Of a stretch of DNA of 64,000 bases, positions 50,520 through 64,000 are shown piece by piece; position 1 is the stretch's first letter; every line of letters begins with the position of its first letter. The stretch comes from Xiphias gladius (lineage: Eukaryota; Chordata; Actinopteri; Istiophoriformes; Xiphiidae), in contig NC_053414.1 of assembly GCF_016859285.1 (NCBI RefSeq), positions 11,863,517-11,927,516 of the forward strand. The letters are read 5' to 3'. The position numbers were made by a program, and so were the translations under genes. The notes beneath the pieces are model-generated. The model was not told the DNA's origin and searched no databases. It saw only the letters and a list, made by a program, of their open reading frames with translations.

Positions 50520-53500
50520 GTGTTTTTTTTTTTTTTTTTTTAGATCTGCCCACAGTGGCTGAAAAACAACATTGATGAGAGCGGTGAGGCTGAACCAAAA
50601 ACAGTAAAACTGTGGGCTGTAAAACCAAAACAATGACCTGAAAGATGCCTAAAGCTCCCTAGTGCAAGGGAACTGCAGAGTCCAGCTTTTTTTGTGGGCT
50701 CATAATTGGTTGGGATCCCTCTCACATTACAGCTAAAACAGCTAAAGAGACAATGGGATCCTTCTCTCAAATTTGGGCTCACAACCTGGCAACCCAAAAT
50801 GTCTCCTGTTGATGCACAGCAACAACTTGATCTCTATGCCATTAATAATAATAATAGTCATAATATTAATAAACATATGATAATTAATTGAGTGGCAAAT
50901 CATAAACATATATATATATATATATATAATTGTAAAAATTATGAACCATAATGCAACATATGCATGTGTCCTTTTTCTATGCAGTAGTACCAAGAGTTTC
51001 TTGAGAGTCGGTTCCCTGCTACTTGCCTTATCACTCATGAAATCAAACTGTGTGATGTGACTGAGTAATACTGACCCGGCCTTTCACATTAACTGGCGTT
51101 TCCCGTGCTCGATGATCAGAGCTTGAGGAAATGGGCACTGCCAGGCACTGTATGTTTGGAGATACAGGTCATTAAATGCAGGATCTGCGCTTTTTTGTAG
51201 GGTGGGTTTCTCTGAGAGGTTTCGTTGAGGTATGCTGGGTTGGTAAAGACTGAGGAAGTGCAAGTTTACACAGCTCAAAGCCTTCTTATCTGAAATATCA
51301 TGCAATATTTTGTGATGCTTATCTCACTGAGACCGGCGCTAAAATGTTATATGCCAATATGTGTTGTCTCCAAACAGTCTGACTGTAACAAGCTGGGGTT
51401 GTTTTTTCAGTTCCATCTATGACTATTCACGCAAGGATTAAGTACAGTCAGGCAGCTAATGTGTCAACACTCAAATTACTTGCAAAGGGAATAAACTCTG
51501 TCAAACTAGCCGAGAGCCAAGAACAGGCTGCTGAAAACTATGAGTGGACATCATCATTATCATCATCATTTCCTGTGCTTGTTTACATTGAATGTTCTTC
51601 CACAAGACAGGGCTGCTGTGTGTGAAACTGTGATAACCAGAAATGTTAAAGACCATCAAAAATGTCAGTAAATGGCTTAAATTTTATACACGGCTGTGCC
51701 AGGACAAATCTGGAGTGAAGCAGCCCGTGTATTCTTTATCTAGTTATATCAACAAAGCTCCAGTTTCTTGAAAAACAATAATAAAGACACTGACTTACTA
51801 ACTTATTGCCTTTAAGTGTTTATATCTTGAAAACATAAATAATATTTTTATTATTTTTAATATGGGCATGCACAGTTATGGAAATTATAATTCTAAAAGA
51901 CACCAGCAGTATAAACAAAGCAAGTACAAGAATTAGAGCAAAAATTGAGAGTTGGTGAGTTAAAAAGTCTTTTTATGTGCAAAACAAGACTTACATCCGT
52001 ATGAACATTGAATACAAAAAAGAATACAAAAAGAATTTAAAGGAGACCTAAGACATAATAAAGCACATATAAACATGTACTATAAATGTTTATACACTAT
52101 GCTCAGACCCTCCACGTACTGTAGGCTCAATATATACCACATAAGCTCACATAAAATACAATGTACATACGGTAAAGTACGGTACAGTATAGCACAAAAG
52201 CTGGAGTACATCCATCCATCCTCATGCAACTCAATTATCACCACCAACCAGTTGCTATATGGAACTCTTCGTGAGCCTTTAACGGTGTGATGAATTTAAC
52301 AGATATTGAATTTCTGACCCAGGGTATCCACAATAGGCTGCCGCTGTTGAAAATGTTGAAAATGATTCAAGTATGAAGACTAATTTAAACATGATGTGTT
52401 AGTTGTTGGGTCCAGAAAACTTTACTGTGTCCACTTCCGAAATCAAACCAATGCATCTTTAATAAGTGGACAATTTTGCAAATCAGCATTTATATTTTGC
52501 TTTATCTTCATAATTGTGTCCTTCAGTTTTGTATCATCATTTAATTACCTTTGCCTCATAACATCAAGAGTACCGGGACAAAGACATAACTGCGCCTCTG
52601 TAATTGTTGTCCATAAGTCTGGTTTACATTTGAGATCATACTTCTCAAAGCTACTCTTAACCTCATGAATCTCTCATGTTACATAGTCTCATTTAAGACA
52701 ATTCGATTATATCTATTCTTGTTGAACTAACAGTATGAAAAAATCCATACACTGACTCCACTCTTTCATACTGAGCAAACAACACAGACGTCATCAACAA
52801 GAAGCCAAGGTGGATCAGTACTTTGGAAGTCGCTTCACCTCCCCTTACTTGCCGTATAATGCATCATGTCGCATATTTATTTATTTGTGAAACATTTTAA
52901 GGTGCACCGAGGTCAGGAGGTAGAGATCAGTGGAGCGGCATCAGAGGCTTGCTGCGGTTAGGGACCTTCAGAGGAGGGTGGATTACATGTTTAGATATCA
53001 TGGGTCACATTAGAGCCTACAGCCATACCTCCACCTCCATCTGGTGTCATGGCCACGGCAGCCAATCTAATGACCCACGTTTGCTGGCTCTCGACTCAAA
53101 TGGGCGACTCATCAATATGTCTGACCTGAGGAGGGGCTCGCAGCTGCACAGTAGCAGAAGGTCCACCCTTCTTCTAGTCCAGGTTCAAAGCATTTCTAAT
53201 AGATACCATTAGAATTTAGTGTTAGAATTCTTGGAATACTGGCCAACAGTATTTACTTTCCAAACTGTGTTCAGCTACAACATTTAAAACATTTAAACCA
53301 TAAATGTTCTGAACAGTTCATGCACCATTATAACTTACAGTAGCTCCTGACCCAGCTGCTGTACGTGTGGGATTTTTATTTTTTGTAAATCACTTCTCTT
53401 GACACACTCTCAATTAAAGTCAAGCACGTTGACTAAAATTGTGATTGTCAGATGACTTAAAGATTGACTTTAAGATTGTATCAATAACTTGGAAAGTCTT

Positions 53501-55960
53501 ACAAGATCAGAGCCAAATTACATTTCATAGTTTATTTGTCTTGTATTGTTCTCTGAGTGAGGCATTCCGTGCTCATCGAGTTTGTTAATGGAAGAATTTT
53601 AAAATACAAACTCCAGGGTATGCAGAAAGACAGAAAAACCTTCCAGATGGAAGTGAAAAAATGCTACATTCTAAATTTTGGTAATCTGCCTGTTTGTGAT
53701 TTTTCAAATATTCAATTTCAACTCCCTTCACTTTTGGACCTTCAGTTTATCTCAGTTTACCATAAACAAGGAATAACCTCCCTGCTCCCCTTGTGATACA
53801 GACAAGGAATAAGACGTAGACAAATTCAAGAAGTCCTCTTGTCCAAAACTCATTGTCCTGTGAATACAACCATTGTAAGTTCTTTAATAAAACATAAACA
53901 GGGCAAACATGAGAAGACCCAAGATGACCTCTAGCATATTGCAAGATCTTCCTCACTGTGTGATGGAGATCCCTGTGTGATGGAGATCTGGATTTTTTCT
54001 TTCATTTTTTTTTTTTTCAAAGGACCTAATTCCCAGAGAGAACAGATGCAGTCTCATGAAACATGTCCAAGGAAAACAGCAACCCCTGTGACCTGCGGGG
54101 ACTCACAGTGTGGGCCCCTAAATCATCAAGGGAGGTCGAATGGGGCGAGTATGGATGATTTAATTACACTAGGAAAACATTTTGTGCGTGTGTGTGTGTG
54201 TATATGTGTGTGTATGTATAGTCTTGTTTTGCTTCCCTTACTTGGCTTAACTGTCTGTGTAGACCACTACATAAGGGACTGTTTGAACCGCATGTTGTTT
54301 CTTTCATTCATGTATCTTCTAATTTCCAAGTAGGCCACTGGAATATATGAATGATGGGAACAGAAGGAGGTCTGGACTGAATCTATGAGGGAGTGTAGAG
54401 GGAAACAAATAGAAAGAATGTGTGTGAGTGTGTTTTTGTGCATGTGGCAGTCTGCTGGTGCGTGTTTACAGGATGCATGTTTTAGAGATAGAAGACGTAA
54501 ATGAAATCAGAGCTGGGTTTGATCTTGCTAAAATGTCATCTCTAACCGAGTCTTGTCCTTCTGTTTCTTCTCTTTATGGCCTCAGCTCTGCAAAGGAATG
54601 GTGGAAATGTCTCGCTATGACGGAGAGGCAAATAGGTTTGTTATCCAGAAAACTGTTTATGTTTTATATAAATAAGATAAAATTAAAGAAGATCCTTTTT
54701 AGTTTGAATCACATACTTTATACACAGATACACACAGACTATGTTATGCTAGATTTTACACCATGTCAAAAAAACAAACAAACAAACAAACAAAAAAAAA
54801 ATGCAAATTGTAGTAATCAATTCTGATAAATCTGGTTTATTGCCTTTTCATTGCTTATCAGATATAGATATATTTTTATTCCAAGCAAGTCCTTGAGTCA
54901 GTAGCATTTCAGCTATCCAACCATTTCCCACAAACACACTTATTAAAAGTTGCATAATGCAGTATCGTCCATGCTACTAATAAAGCCACCAACAATTTAG
55001 ATTGAGATTTTAAAAAGCAACGAGGACACTTGTGTCTCATAAGTAGGCCCCAAACTACACTTTGGTTCATATGATCCTTTTTATCAACAAAACCTCTGAG
55101 TACAAAGCTGTAAACATTATAATTGCAAAGAAGAAACAAAAAAACCAAAAAACATTAAAAAAAAAAAAAAAAAGGGACAGCATACAAACAAGCAAGACTT
55201 AGTCTTGAAAGCTAGCAAAGTTGGTGGCACAGACACGGCTGAAGCACACCAGAAGCACGAAAGCATGCACAAGAATGTACACCGACCAGTCAGACAAGAA
55301 ACAGAGTGATTATAGGGACTGTTATGATTTATTATACACATGGTGAGTCCCAGAGCTTATAGAAATGAAAACAGGCTGTCACAGTACGGCTGACATCGGT
55401 TGAAGAGTGCAGACACTGATAAACTAACATTTTGTCCAACAAATGTCAGCCAACAGATCTATCACTAATCAGCCAAAGCACACAAAGGTCTCATTGTTTT
55501 ACACTGAAAATCTGGGTACCATTTCAATACTATTTAACTACTATTTAAATAGTAGCTAAAATAGTTAAAGTAATTAAATAATAGATAAAATAGTTGTACC
55601 TATATTAAATGGTTCCAACTATTTTAGCTTGAAAGTCAGAGTAAAATAGTTGTCACAGAATTTTTCCCAGCATAAAATGTTGTGTTTTTTCGCTTGTGTT
55701 AACCAACCGCCAGCGCTTTTGTGATTACTTCTGTAGCGCATAATTGCAAACATGTGACAGCTTCAATAGTGCCTTCTACCCTGCATATGGTAGCACTTAA
55801 TAGGTAAAAGCTTGAAGGGCTGGAATGGTTCCTTGGTGTGTTGATGGCAGGATTAAAGATAAAAGATTAAATGGCAAGAGAATGCTAAACACTGGTCTGA
55901 ATTCACGCAAGTTCATACAAATATACGGCATTCTGTTTCCTAAACAGAGTAATGCATCTG
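50520..55960. other. Intergenic, no gene seen
   Basis: This contains poly-T (50523-50540), a TA run (50910-50928), a 17-bp tandem repeat at 53956-53989, a TG tract near 54185-54212, an (AAAC)n tract at 54770-54792 and poly-A at 55157-55173. The open frames at 52949-53212 and 53977-54333 have no recognised similarity or splice context. Confidence 0.5.
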
Positions 55961-56300
55961 CTTTCAAAGATTAATGTGGCAGCTATCACATAAACATTTT
56001 GTGAAAATGACTGCTGTAAAATGGTCACTCTGGGGAAGAGTTTCTATGCTGACCCTCTCTGGCATTGCAAATATTTTATTTGGTTGTAATGAGTTTGTTT
56101 TGTTATTTAGTTTTGCTATTAACTTTGTCAAATGACAGCAAATATTTGCAGCATCGTGAAGGCAAAGCAAATGATTTATTAACTTTGAAAAGGAAAACTT
56201 AATAACATAATTCAGCACAATGACGCTGGCGATCACACTGTCTGTGAAGATAATGTTGCATCCGAAGAGTTAAAACGAGAGCTACGGGAAAAAGCAGAAA
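55960..56300. other. Non-repetitive AT-rich stretch, possible conserved non-coding element
   Basis: It has no simple repeats or known transposon words and has several homeodomain/forkhead-like words (caaatattttatttgg, gcaaatatttgc, ttaataacataatt). It is a candidate only; conservation was not measured. Confidence 0.2.
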
Positions 56301-57183
56301 AACTGTGGCTCGGGAAGCCATTCCATCTGAAACACATTTTCTGCCAATAAGCCTCCTACGAGAAGAGGGAATACACAGGGTCAAATCCTAGTGCGTATCG
56401 TATAGCAACTGAGCCCTGCATGTGTTTGTGTTCCTCTTTCAGCTGCATGGAGGCAACAGTCTATCAGCTGCCCGGTATAGAATCTGGATTTAAAAAATGA
56501 GCGAGGGAACCGGGCCTGATTATGTAATGGCACTGACTCCCTCCACATGTCCATGCATAGATATGACTGCCTAAGTTATTTGTTATTCGAACCCGCTCCT
56601 TTGATGCCCCTCATCAGAGAGGAACAGCTGATGCACATAAGGAAACTATAGGGGAGACAGATACGTAACCATTCAGCTGGGGCACATCTACCACTTGCCT
56701 GTGTGCTAAAGGGAAAAAAAGTGAAAGCTATGTTTACAATCGTTTCTACCATCATCTTTATCAAAGTGACATCAGGGCGACTGTGCAACCATACTATGGT
56801 TAAGCCTTCCGGCCAACATGTACTGTCCACTAGGATGTTGAACTTGCAGCGGCAGCACCACGGATATGCTGTGAGTTTTTGGAAATGCCCCTGTGGTGCA
56901 ATGTGTTGTTGGCGATAAATAACTCAAGCACAGACTTTAGGCAAAAAATATGCTGGAAGACCAGCTACAGACATGCGTGAGAAATATCTAACCTCTCACA
57001 GGGTTCAGTGGGCTTTGGCTCTCTGCCTGGAATCGTCAAGCTCCGGATGACGTTTGGGGCCTTTTGATTTCTAAAGCATCAAAAGACAGTTTCTATAAAC
57101 AGTAATAAAACTAATGATAGAATTGGAGAAATCATGGTGCTTTCAACATTAAACACTACAATTAAATTAGAATTGTATAATGT

Positions 57184-57418
57184 CTAAACCAGAGGTTATC
57201 TGAATATGATTTATAGGCCTGAAGGGGTTAAACTATTCAGTAGTTCACATGAAAATGAAGAGAAATGAAACGTTAGTAAAGATAAACTAATTTTAGGCAG
57301 CAGACACGGGTTTGTTTGTCTTTCATCTGTCTTGTTAATCATATTGTGACCACTAAAATTGATCTTGCGACCCCTTGAAGGGTGTCCTCAAACCCCAGGT
57401 TGGGACCCGCTGGTCTAA
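57184..57418. repeat. Teleost MITE with 'gggtcccaacctggggt' ends
   Basis: The right end reads aaaccccaggttgggacccg then ctggtctaatc, and the left end ctaaaccagaggttatctga is its imperfect inverse. The interior has gcgaccccttgaagg. It is likely the same broad class as 4515-4690. Confidence 0.55.
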
Positions 57419-57419
57419 T

Positions 57420-60400
57420 CCTTGGATGTGTGAGGTCCGATCACTTCCAACAAGCGTTTTTCTCATTAGTGCACAATATCTTCCCTATCGTTGGCGTATA
57501 TAATAGACAATTTACATTTTGTAAATTAAATTCTGCTTTTATTTTACCTCCCTCCCTGTAGAAAAAAGTATTTGTGAGCTTGAAATCTGCATTAATCTAT
57601 ATCTACCTTCGTTCATGATTTTTGAATGTTGTTATGCATGGGGGACATTATTTTTGTCATAAACCTTTATGGGCTTCTGCCTAGAGGGGCGTGAAATTTC
57701 TTTCAACCTTGTAGGTCCCAGCTCTGAAATCTGACAAGTTTTTTTATGGGTGCACAGAGATTTTTACAACATTTTCCTGTAATACTGCATTTTAGGGATA
57801 CGTCCACTAGATGTCACAGTTGCTTGGTTTTCAAGAATGTCCCGCGGTGTGGTGGCAAATCTTGACAGACTTTTCTATGCAAAGGAAAACCCTGATCAAC
57901 ACAGAGGGTTGTTTGCGTGGACTTTTTGTACTTTCGATAATGGGCTTCCAGAATGAAAACATTTCCATTATTCCACTTGCGTCGTGCATGTTCATTGAAC
58001 CCATTCATAGCTGGTGTCAATACTTTTCGATTTGCGGAAATATACAAATGGCCACAACGGCTGTATGAATGCTTTTAAACTAATTCAGCATTACATTTCT
58101 GATTATTTCAGTGTTGCCTCGTGTATTTTTTTAACATTCAGAGATAAAAATGTAATGATTTTTTCATTTTCATTTTTCAAAAGCAGTGTTAACATTTAAC
58201 CTTAACAGAAAATTTTAAAAAAAGGGTTGAAAATTGGTTGAATGGTTGAAATTGGTTTATTTCATTGGTAAATTTCATAACAGGCAATCACTTGTGTGCG
58301 AAAGTCTTGCGTTAATGCAGAAAAAAAATAGTCTACCTTTAACATTTCACTTTCCGTCTGCACAGTCAGAACAAAAGGAAAGTATCAGCCTGGCTTCTTC
58401 AATTTCTCCTCTCTAAATTTCCCTCACTGTGTATCTCTCCATCTTTCCAATTCAAGTCAGACAGATGCCTCTCCGGAACTTCAGAGCTGTGGAGTGGAAG
58501 TGATGAAAGCCACAAGCCGGGTCCCACTGCAAGACCCCAGCTCCTCGTCTGCCAGCGCAAACTCCCTCATTTAGAAGCACATCCTGGAACTGGGGCTGCT
58601 TTTTAATTAAAGCCTTGGTGGATTGGGCGAGACCCAGTAGAGGTTGCGAGGGAAACTTTAAAGTTGCACTTGACAGGTATATTTAAGTTCACCAAGTTTG
58701 ACCAGATGGAACATGTATATTGTATAAGTCTTTGAATATGGTGGTGGTGGGGTGGAAAGAAATATATCAAACAAGCAAAAAGAAAAAAAATCATGGAGGG
58801 GGGAAAAAGGAAAAAAGGAAGAGAGGAAGGGTGGGTGCTACTTGAGGGATACAGAGACGGGGGGGGGGTTGTATATGGAGCCCAGAGCTAGCATGGAGCA
58901 AGCAGAGCACAGCCTTCTGGGTGAATCTTAGATGTTTCAGAAAGGAGCACCTCAGGAATTAATTCACTAAGAGCAGCAGTCTTTATCTGGCGTCAGATAA
59001 AATAAGAAATTTGAAAGACTTAATTGTTAATATTCATCAATATGTCTAATTATGCAGAGAAGTGAAGTGAAAAATGCATTATGAGTTTCTTTGCAGATTA
59101 ATAGATGTGTCCCTCAGAGAAGACACTTCTAACGTGTCTTTTTATGATTCATTAATCCATCTTCACTAATCAGCGGCATCACAACATCGGACAAACAAAC
59201 GCTGCTAAGTCAACTGATCAAAAAGATCCCAGCATGCAGTATTGAGCTGCACTCCCTTCGAGAAATCTTCTTTGGGAGGTACAAACATTCAGTGGCTCTG
59301 CTTTGGAGAAAACCTTGTTGCCCCCTGCCATTTGTGAATGTTCTTCATCCAAAATGAAAAGTTTTCAAAGTTTCACAGTCTCTCAGAAGGAACTATTTGT
59401 CTAACAGAAACTATAGCATTGAAGGAAAATAGTAGGAAGACTGTGAAGTGACTTTCTAAAATTTACAGAGCTTGAACTGTAATTTGCATATTTTCTCATT
59501 GTGCACAGTATTTGATCATGGCGAGTACAAACAATCAACAGAGTGTTTTGTCCTCATTTATCTTCTCAGTGTGGAGAGACCAAAGAGCTTTGTATTTGCT
59601 CCCTCTAGTGAATAATTTTGGAAATGACAAAACTGGACACCTGATGATAAAAGAAGAGCAGGAAAAGATCAGACACAGCCTTCTAACCACTTTCACACAG
59701 TCACAGTCTTCTCTTCCATATATTAACAAAATAAATGCCAAATATACAGTATTACACTATATCCTCTCAATATGAAAAAACCATTTATAACTTTCAAAAA
59801 CCCCTCAGCCAGGGAAAATCTTAATTCCTCAGAGTCCAGTTGGTCAGCTTGGCTATTTCCCAACACCCATCACTTCTTATCCTTTGGCCGTTACCCAGCA
59901 CCGAGCGCTTACACTCGGATTTCATCATCATGCCAGACTGTTGAGGAAGTAACTTTTTTACAGCCAATATATCCTATAGACATAGAATTCCTGTAAGCGT
60001 GTATCCTCCAATTAAACTTTTATTTGATATTTTGGCTTTAAATGGTACATGGTATGTAAAATAACAATGCTGAGAAATATGACAAGGCTAATGTGGGGCA
60101 GTAATAGTGCTATGCTACCGGTTATAGCAGTAAAAACTGAATGACTTGAAATGAACTTTTTATTATTAATTGCCTGTATCAAACACAAATATACCCACTG
60201 TAGGGTACATCTCCCCCATAGATGGTACTTCAGTGAGCAGTTAAGATTTAAAAGCACTGGGCAGTTCTCTTTTGCTTCTGTGAATTAATAATCAAAGAAA
60301 AAGGGAAGAAGGAGTGAGGTCTTCAAAAATCAATGGACCCATCAACAAGGCTGGATGTTGTGTGTGCCTTCCCTCACCTGGGTGGCTGAGCGTGCTCAAG

Positions 60401-63400
60401 TGCCTAGGTGTGCGTGTATGCGCGCGCACATACACGCCCATGCCCGTACACGCATTAGCACACCCATGGCGGCGAAGCTTTTGCACAAAGCCGAGCTATC
60501 ATTCCAGCAGCTGTACATCTAAATCAGTGGCAGACAGGGAGCAGTGTTAACTTGTGTAGCGATGGAGCACTCTTTTGGGTTTGCTCCTTCTAAACACCAG
60601 TTGTCTCCTCCAATCAGTGTGGTCATGTCTGCATTATTGATACCGCAGGGGCCTGAGGGGCCCAGGCTCAGATGGTGCACAGCCTCGCAATGTTCTCCTG
60701 TGTGTCTGGAGAGAGTCTGGTTCTTGGGAGAGCTCAGAGGTAAGCTGGGACAAAGCTAAAATTAGGCCTAAAGCTGAAAACCTGAGCCAACTCATTCTGG
60801 TTTCACTGAAAATAAACGGTAGCAAGGTCTCTCTTGGGAGAGTTGATGGTCAGGGATCGCACCAGCGTCTTAGGGAAGAATAAAGAGGCAAACGGTGAGC
60901 ATGCTGTATTGGGAACGTCACACATCAACAGAGAAAACGCTGAATGAAGAGGAATCATAATTTAATCATATATGGAGGACTTCACAATTTTTCGTTCCTT
61001 TTAAGTCCATTTTGTCAATAGTATGAAATAAATGTGTACAATACATAGATCTCATCATGTAGTTTGAGCACTGGCTTTATCCCTTAATGACACAGCGGAG
61101 TAGGCACCAGAGCAAGTTAGCCAGACCTTGGGTGACAGGAGACCAATGCACAGCTAAATATCACACTGATATACTGATTATAATAATAGAAAATTAACCA
61201 GAAAGTATTTTCATAGTTGCTTAAAAACATTGGCTCCAGCTTCTCAAATGTGAGGATTTCCTGCTTTTTTCTGTCTTTTGTGATACAAATACGAGTGCCT
61301 TTGCGTGTTGGACTGTTTATCAGAGAAAATTACCAGCTTGAAGCTGAAACCTGGGATCTGCAGGATACAGTGATGATCAATTTCAATACGATCATCACTG
61401 CAGGATACAGTGATGATCATTTTCAATATTTTCTGACATTTTATCAACCAAATAATTAACTTATTATTTGGGAAGATAATCGTTTGTTGCAGACCCAGTA
61501 CAGTAGTTGTACTGTCTGCTATAATCCCCTTAATTTCCAAACATAAGATATTCACATTCTTTTGCCATTTGAACCCTGCAGAGGCTGGACATGAATTCAG
61601 TGCTGCATAACTTAACAAGTCTTGATTTTAAAAAGTAAATGGATGGAATAAAAATGTTTAATTTTTTTTCCAGGGCCTCCCAGCCTTCTACGGCTACAAT
61701 TTAATTGGAGCGCAGTTCTGTGAAACACACTGCCAATTAGATGTAGCCTAAGTCTTTGCTTAAATGTTCTGGGAGTGTAGCTTTTTGTTCTGGTGTAGAG
61801 CAAAGGACACTTACTTTTTACTTACTGTGATATGGGGGTAATGTGTGAAGGTTCCGACTCGGTCAATGTTGATTTAACATCAGTTTTCTTCATTCAGCCT
61901 GAAATAAATTGCCTAAAATTAAATAAGGTGTCACATTTCATTAGACGATATGCCAGGGCAGGAATTTTTTTTTTAAGCAAGGGCGGTTTACATAAATTGG
62001 TTTAAATTGCAAATTTAATTTGCAAAAACATACAATTTGTCGCACCCAAATAATAAAAAATAGTAGTGTCATTGATATGAGAAATATTGATTCAACAACA
62101 CATTAAGAGGTGGATAGTGGATATTAGCTATCACATGAAATAAAAATCACAAATTTTCTATTTTGTAGTCACATAAAACATATTAGCCTTTTTCTCAGTT
62201 ATCTGATTATTTCAAACAAGATTCTTAAATTGATGAATTGCATTTGTTGAATTTTTTCTAAATATGTTTTCACAACCTTTAATGAGAATAAATCTGCACT
62301 CACTGATTGAAGCATAAAGACCTAATCAAAGCTGGTGTCAAAATATAAAACAGTTCATGATGACCATAACACCATGTCCGTGCATGCTAAGTTCAGGTTT
62401 TAATATTTTAAATTACAGAGCAATATTTATTCACATCTGTCATAAAGGAATTGGGAATGTGGTTTACCTTGATGTGTTTTGATTTATTCTTCAGGCCCTG
62501 AGGTTATACCCGTGAATTAGAGAGCATCAATAAGGAAAGACCATCTCCCCTATCCCAAAAGTGATAATTACCAACATCACTATTGATCTGACTATTGATG
62601 CATTGCTAATTGTTTCTTGCAGTTATTTATTTAATTCCATCTCAGACCATGTGGATGTGTTGACCTTGTGCAGCAGGAAATATAAGGGTTGTTCAGTAGA
62701 GGGAAAAACACACATTAAGATTCCACTTAAAGCCTTAAACAGCAAGGACTTCATCCAAAGGAGAGAACTTGCTTATGATCTGTTCATGAGGTTGAAAGGC
62801 ACAAGCAGAATGGCAATCTTCTGTTGAGCCAACACGGATGATACTTTAGTTATCAGCCTTGAAGAGTGATGCACTTGAAAGTCTCCACGGATATTACCGA
62901 AGGTTTGAGATGGCATCATATTGATCAATTACAACACTACATTATCTAAGATATAGAATAATAATGAAGATTATTCATCATTAAATGCGTATTGGATTTA
63001 ACACATTAAAAATGTAGTCATATCTTTTAAATTAGTTTCTCTACACATTGGCTCTAACAGAAACTCAAGGTCTAACTTCATGGGTATGTAATTATATTTG
63101 GGATAAATAGTGAAAGGGAAGATTTAGAAATAGTTTTCTTTTTTTTTTAAACGTTTACTTCAACCAAGTTAGTTTTATGTTTGTGGCCAAAATCCTTAAC
63201 ATAAGTTAAAAGTCAATACGGATTTATATTAAAGACCTCTTTTTTTATTGATAGCATTCTCACTGAAATTGTGCCCAGTATAATGAACATTTCATGTGTT
63301 ATTCAGAATAATCAATGTTTTGCATGCCTGCAGGGATAATGTACTGACTAGATGCGAAACCAACAGACACTATATCAACTTGAAGTACCTTGAAATGGAC

Positions 63401-64000
63401 ATAACACTTTTGCAAAGTAACTTATTCAGTGACTAACAGTCTTTAGGAGGACTTAGAAATAACAGCGTAACATTACTTAAAATGTACCGTTTAAACTCTT
63501 CTACTAATGAATCTCATTACAAATGCAGTGGTGGGTGTAACCACTTACTTACTTTACTTACCTTTTAAGGCTGCCATAAATGGCCACAGCTTAAAATGAG
63601 AGTACAAATAAATTGTTAAATTGTGTTAAACGGATTTATTCTGAGGAAAAGTGCACTTTAAGGAGAAGACAAAAAAATCCGAAATAGCTTTTTATTTTTC
63701 ATATAATGTATTTTTACACCCTTATAATTTTAATTTATATCTGTGAATACTAAACTAAGGATGTTAGCATACTCTTTAAAGTTGGGGAGGCATCAATTTG
63801 GGGAGCATGTGAGCACAAGATGACACATGCGGTGGAGATATATTTCACATTTCAGAAAACAAAACATGAAATAGCACACAAAAGAAGGACTTAACCAATG
63901 GTGTGGACAGATACAGTGGATGAAAATGTCAGTTTAACAGACTGCGAACTCTAATGGAGCTCCCTTCACCTGAAGGCACGAGGAGCTGAAGGTGTCTGCA
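57420..64000. other. Far upstream flank of ednra, no gene seen
   Basis: The sequence is mostly AT-rich and non-coding. It contains a G run (58859-58868), a 40-bp-period tandem duplication at 61358-61437, and non-repetitive stretches at 58430-58640 and 58950-59220. No exon with splice context or recognisable protein was found on either strand. Confidence 0.5.
61358..61437. repeat. 40-bp period tandem duplication with internal inverted repeat
   Basis: Two units begin ctgcaggatacagtgatgat at 61358 and 61398. The first 31 bp are nearly identical between units. At the junction, gatcatcactg (61390-61400) is the inverse of cagtgatgatc, so the array can also fold into a hairpin. Confidence 0.85.

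Noticed and set aside
52949..53212. 87-codon open frame in the desert
   Set aside because: No similarity recognised, no splice sites that extend it, and nothing comparable nearby.
53977..54826. Two open frames of 118 and 132 codons
   Set aside because: They overlap TG and AAAC simple repeats and have no recognised domains.
62561..62827. 88-codon open frame near the right end
   Set aside because: No similarity to a known protein. It could be chance in AT-rich DNA, and no exon boundaries support it.

Overview
The window looks like nuclear genomic DNA from a teleost fish, probably a spiny-rayed one. The genes are split into short exons with GT-AG introns. The encoded proteins match vertebrate families. 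The intergenic DNA carries repeat types typical of fish: Tc1/mariner, short inverted-repeat elements, and long CA/TG microsatellites. I found no bacterial, plasmid, phage or CRISPR features.

Four protein-coding genes can be supported. From left to right they are: the first coding exon of arhgap10 (minus strand, 3422-3575; the rest of the gene lies off the left edge); prmt9 (plus strand, 12 coding exons, 7074-17567, 855 aa); tmem184c (minus strand, 10 coding exons, 20888-24894, 451 aa); and the endothelin receptor type A gene ednra (minus strand, 7 coding exons, 32406-40494, 445 aa). For prmt9, tmem184c and ednra every exon junction preserves frame and every intron has GT-AG ends. From memory, this order and orientation, read on the reverse strand (EDNRA, TMEM184C, PRMT9 inverted, ARHGAP10), is the same as on human 4q31, so the block is an old vertebrate linkage group.

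Layout: 1-3421 is arhgap10 intron 1. 3576-7073 holds the arhgap10 promoter, a CpG-richer patch that may be the prmt9 promoter, and repeats. 7074-17567 is prmt9, with a CpG-dense palindromic patch in intron 8. 17568-20887 is the tail-to-tail gap between prmt9 and tmem184c and contains a decayed 1.47 kb Tc1 element. 20888-25560 is tmem184c and its promoter. 25560-32405 is intergenic and repeat-rich. 32406-41600 is ednra with its 5' non-coding sequence. 41800-64000 shows no gene and is best read as the upstream flank of ednra, with microsatellites, interspersed repeats and some non-repetitive AT-rich stretches that could be regulatory.

The genes do not form a pathway. PRMT9 is a nuclear/cytoplasmic arginine methyltransferase linked to splicing factor SF3B2, ARHGAP10 is a BAR-PH-RhoGAP-SH3 protein, TMEM184C is a multi-pass membrane protein of poorly known role, and EDNRA is the endothelin GPCR used in neural-crest and vascular signalling. 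I did not find a novel system. The points worth checking are regulatory DNA (intron 8 patch, CTCF-like site, inverted TG/CA arms upstream of ednra), repeat history, and the long EDNRA ectodomain.
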